A stretch of DNA of 7,264 bases, taken from contig JAAZHB010000165.1 of the NCBI GenBank assembly GCA_012510935.1, forward strand, positions 1 to 7,264. The letters run 5' to 3'. The stretch is from Clostridiales bacterium. GTDB taxonomy: Bacteria > Bacillota_A > Clostridia > Peptostreptococcales > Anaerovoracaceae. A program made the translations under genes and the position numbers. The first letter of the stretch is position 1; each line of letters opens with the position of its first letter. Below the pieces are notes generated by a model, which was not told where the DNA came from, did not search any database, and was given only the letters and a program-made list of their open reading frames with translations. Shown here in pieces: positions 5,877 to 7,264 of the stretch.

Positions 5877-7264
5877 ATGGGAAAGAATTATACAATTGGA
5901 CTTGATATTGGTACAGCTTCAGTAGGATGGGCAGTAATAGATGATGAATTCAATCTAGCCCAAGGAAAGAAACGAATAAATGATAATGGCACTAAGAGAA
6001 AAACAAAAACTAATCTTTGGGGCGTACGTTTATTTGATGAAGGTGAAACCGCTGAGGAGCGACGCTTGAAGAGAGGCTTAAGAAGAAGATATACTCGAAG
6101 ACACGAGCGTCTGAACTATCTTCGTGGAATTTTTGAACCTGAAATAACTAAAGTAGATGAGAGTTTCCTTATTAGATTAGATGAAAGCTTCTATCAAGCA
6201 GATGATAAGAAAGCTCTAGAGTATAAGTTCCGCGACAAAAATGGAAATCTTATAACGAAGAAAGTACAGAATAAAGAAATATATAAGTATCCACTTTTTA
6301 AGACGGAAAAGGAAGAGAAGGAGTACTATAAGACCTATCCTACCATCTATCATCTAAGAGAACATTTGATGAAAAGTGAGGAGAAAGAAGACATTAGGTT
6401 GGTGTATTTGGCAATGCATCATATTTTGAAATACAGAGGACATTTCGTAAATCAAGGGCAGAACTTTGATCTAAAGAATATAGATATTGTCAATAGCCTA
6501 AGAGAAACACTAATCATGTTTGAAACCGCAATTAATTTTGCAATGGGTTTTGATTTTGATGAAACTAATCTTGAAAATGCGAATGAAATATTGAAAGATA
6601 GAACAAAATCTAAATCACAGAAAGCATATCTATTAAATCAATTATATGTAATAGATGCAGAGGCTGTTTACTTAAAAGGAAATGAGTCACTTACTGTTGC
6701 CTTTGAAGAAAAGACGGAAAAGCAACAGGAGAAATTTATTGAAGGAAAGCAAAAACAGATAAAGGATTTGTTTAATGCTTTGGTGGGTAATAAAATCGCC
6801 TTCGATAGAATCTTTGATAATAAAGAATACAGTACCAAAGAGAATGATGATTTTCCAAAGGACGTATATTATAAGAATGAAAACTTTGATGAAGCTATTA
6901 CTACATTAGAGGAGTTCCTTGCTCCTGAAGAATTAGATGTCATAATTCAAGGAAAGAAGGTATATGAATCAATTATTCTAGCAGGTATATTGACAAAAGA
7001 AACCTTAGCGGCGTCAATGGTAGAAAGATATGATTGTCACAAAGCTGATCTCGAAGAATTAAAATGTTTCTCAAAGAGAATATCTGGTTCATTATTTAAA
7101 AAAATATTTAGTGAACAATACCCGATAAAAGAGGAAAAGGAAGAGAAAGAGGAAGAGAAGAAAGATAAAAAAGAGAAAGTAGTTTATGAAGTAGGTGTGT
7201 ATTCAAAATATATTAATGGGTCAGGTAATCCTAGCAAGAGATTAAAGCGAGAAGACTTCTATAA
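5877..7264 (+). CDS. cas9: Cas9 (type II-A-like) N-terminal part, truncated by the window edge
   Basis: Open without a stop from ATG 5877 to the last base (462 complete codons), so only the N-terminal third or so is present. Cas9 is the RNA-guided DNA nuclease of type II CRISPR-Cas. The RuvC-I motif GLDIGTASVGWAV places the catalytic aspartate at D10, as in Streptococcus pyogenes Cas9. The arginine-rich bridge helix (about 62-83) keeps R63, R66, R69-R71, R74, R75 and R78 at the same numbering. REC-lobe hallmarks follow: YPTIYHLR (154-161), LKYRGHF, MVERYDCHKADLEELK and the start of an EDFY motif. Compared with S. pyogenes, the DKK-to-YPT segment is about 22 residues longer (113-153), and a Glu/Lys-rich insertion occupies 418-434. 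The HNH, RuvC-II/III and PAM-interacting parts lie outside the window. The start has a ribosome binding site 5 bases upstream. Base composition is more AT-rich than hydF, consistent with acquisition by transfer. Confidence 0.97.
   Translation, partial: MGKNYTIGLDIGTASVGWAVIDDEFNLAQGKKRINDNGTKRKTKTNLWGVRLFDEGETAEERRLKRGLRRRYTRRHERLNYLRGIFEPEITKVDESFLIRLDESFYQADDKKALEYKFRDKNGNLITKKVQNKEIYKYPLFKTEKEEKEYYKTYPTIYHLREHLMKSEEKEDIRLVYLAMHHILKYRGHFVNQGQNFDLKNIDIVNSLRETLIMFETAINFAMGFDFDETNLENANEILKDRTKSKSQKAYLLNQLYVIDAEAVYLKGNESLTVAFEEKTEKQQEKFIEGKQKQIKDLFNALVGNKIAFDRIFDNKEYSTKENDDFPKDVYYKNENFDEAITTLEEFLAPEELDVIIQGKKVYESIILAGILTKETLAASMVERYDCHKADLEELKCFSKRISGSLFKKIFSEQYPIKEEKEEKEEEKKDKKEKVVYEVGVYSKYINGSGNPSKRLKREDFY

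Noticed and set aside
1..7264. CRISPR array, tRNA, rRNA, insertion sequence or attachment site in the window
   Set aside because: Reading both strands showed no spaced direct repeats, tRNA-like cloverleaf, transposase motifs or terminal inverted repeats; the array expected with cas9 must be outside.

Overview
The window looks like chromosomal DNA of an anaerobic, low-to-moderate GC member of the Firmicutes, class Clostridia (Lachnospiraceae or a related family). This rests on an [FeFe]-hydrogenase maturase (HydF), strong AGGAGG-type ribosome binding sites, Gram-positive style promoters and terminators, a two-sensor-domain hybrid histidine kinase of the kind common in that class, and a Cas9 whose N-terminus matches the type II-A clade. 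No genus can be fixed from the sequence alone.

Layout, left to right. (1) The last codons of an unidentified + strand gene. (2) hydF, a complete + strand gene. (3) A 168-bp gap holding two identical-arm palindromes, a perfect match to the sigma-D/sigma-28 (flagellar) promoter consensus, and a strong terminator usable from both sides. Together these could specify a short RNA of about 75 nt. (4) A minus-strand AhpD/carboxymuconolactone decarboxylase-like gene, converging on hydF. (5) A divergent promoter region with a 9-bp inverted repeat. (6) A 944-residue membrane hybrid histidine kinase (two periplasmic-binding-protein domains outside; kinase and receiver inside) with its own promoter and terminator. 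(7) A nitroreductase-family flavoprotein. (8) A 130-bp gap, then the first 462 codons of cas9, which runs off the right edge.

Most genes here look like separate transcription units rather than one pathway. hydF serves H-cluster assembly on [FeFe]-hydrogenase. The AhpD-like and nitroreductase proteins are redox enzymes plausible in an anaerobe, but no functional link to hydF can be shown. The kinase has no DNA-binding response regulator beside it. The cas9 gene marks the left edge of a CRISPR-Cas locus lying to the right. It is clearly more AT-rich than hydF, which suggests a horizontally acquired module next to housekeeping genes. The main points for follow-up are the Cas9 (including a Glu/Lys-rich insertion in its recognition lobe) and the possible sigma-D-driven small RNA downstream of hydF.
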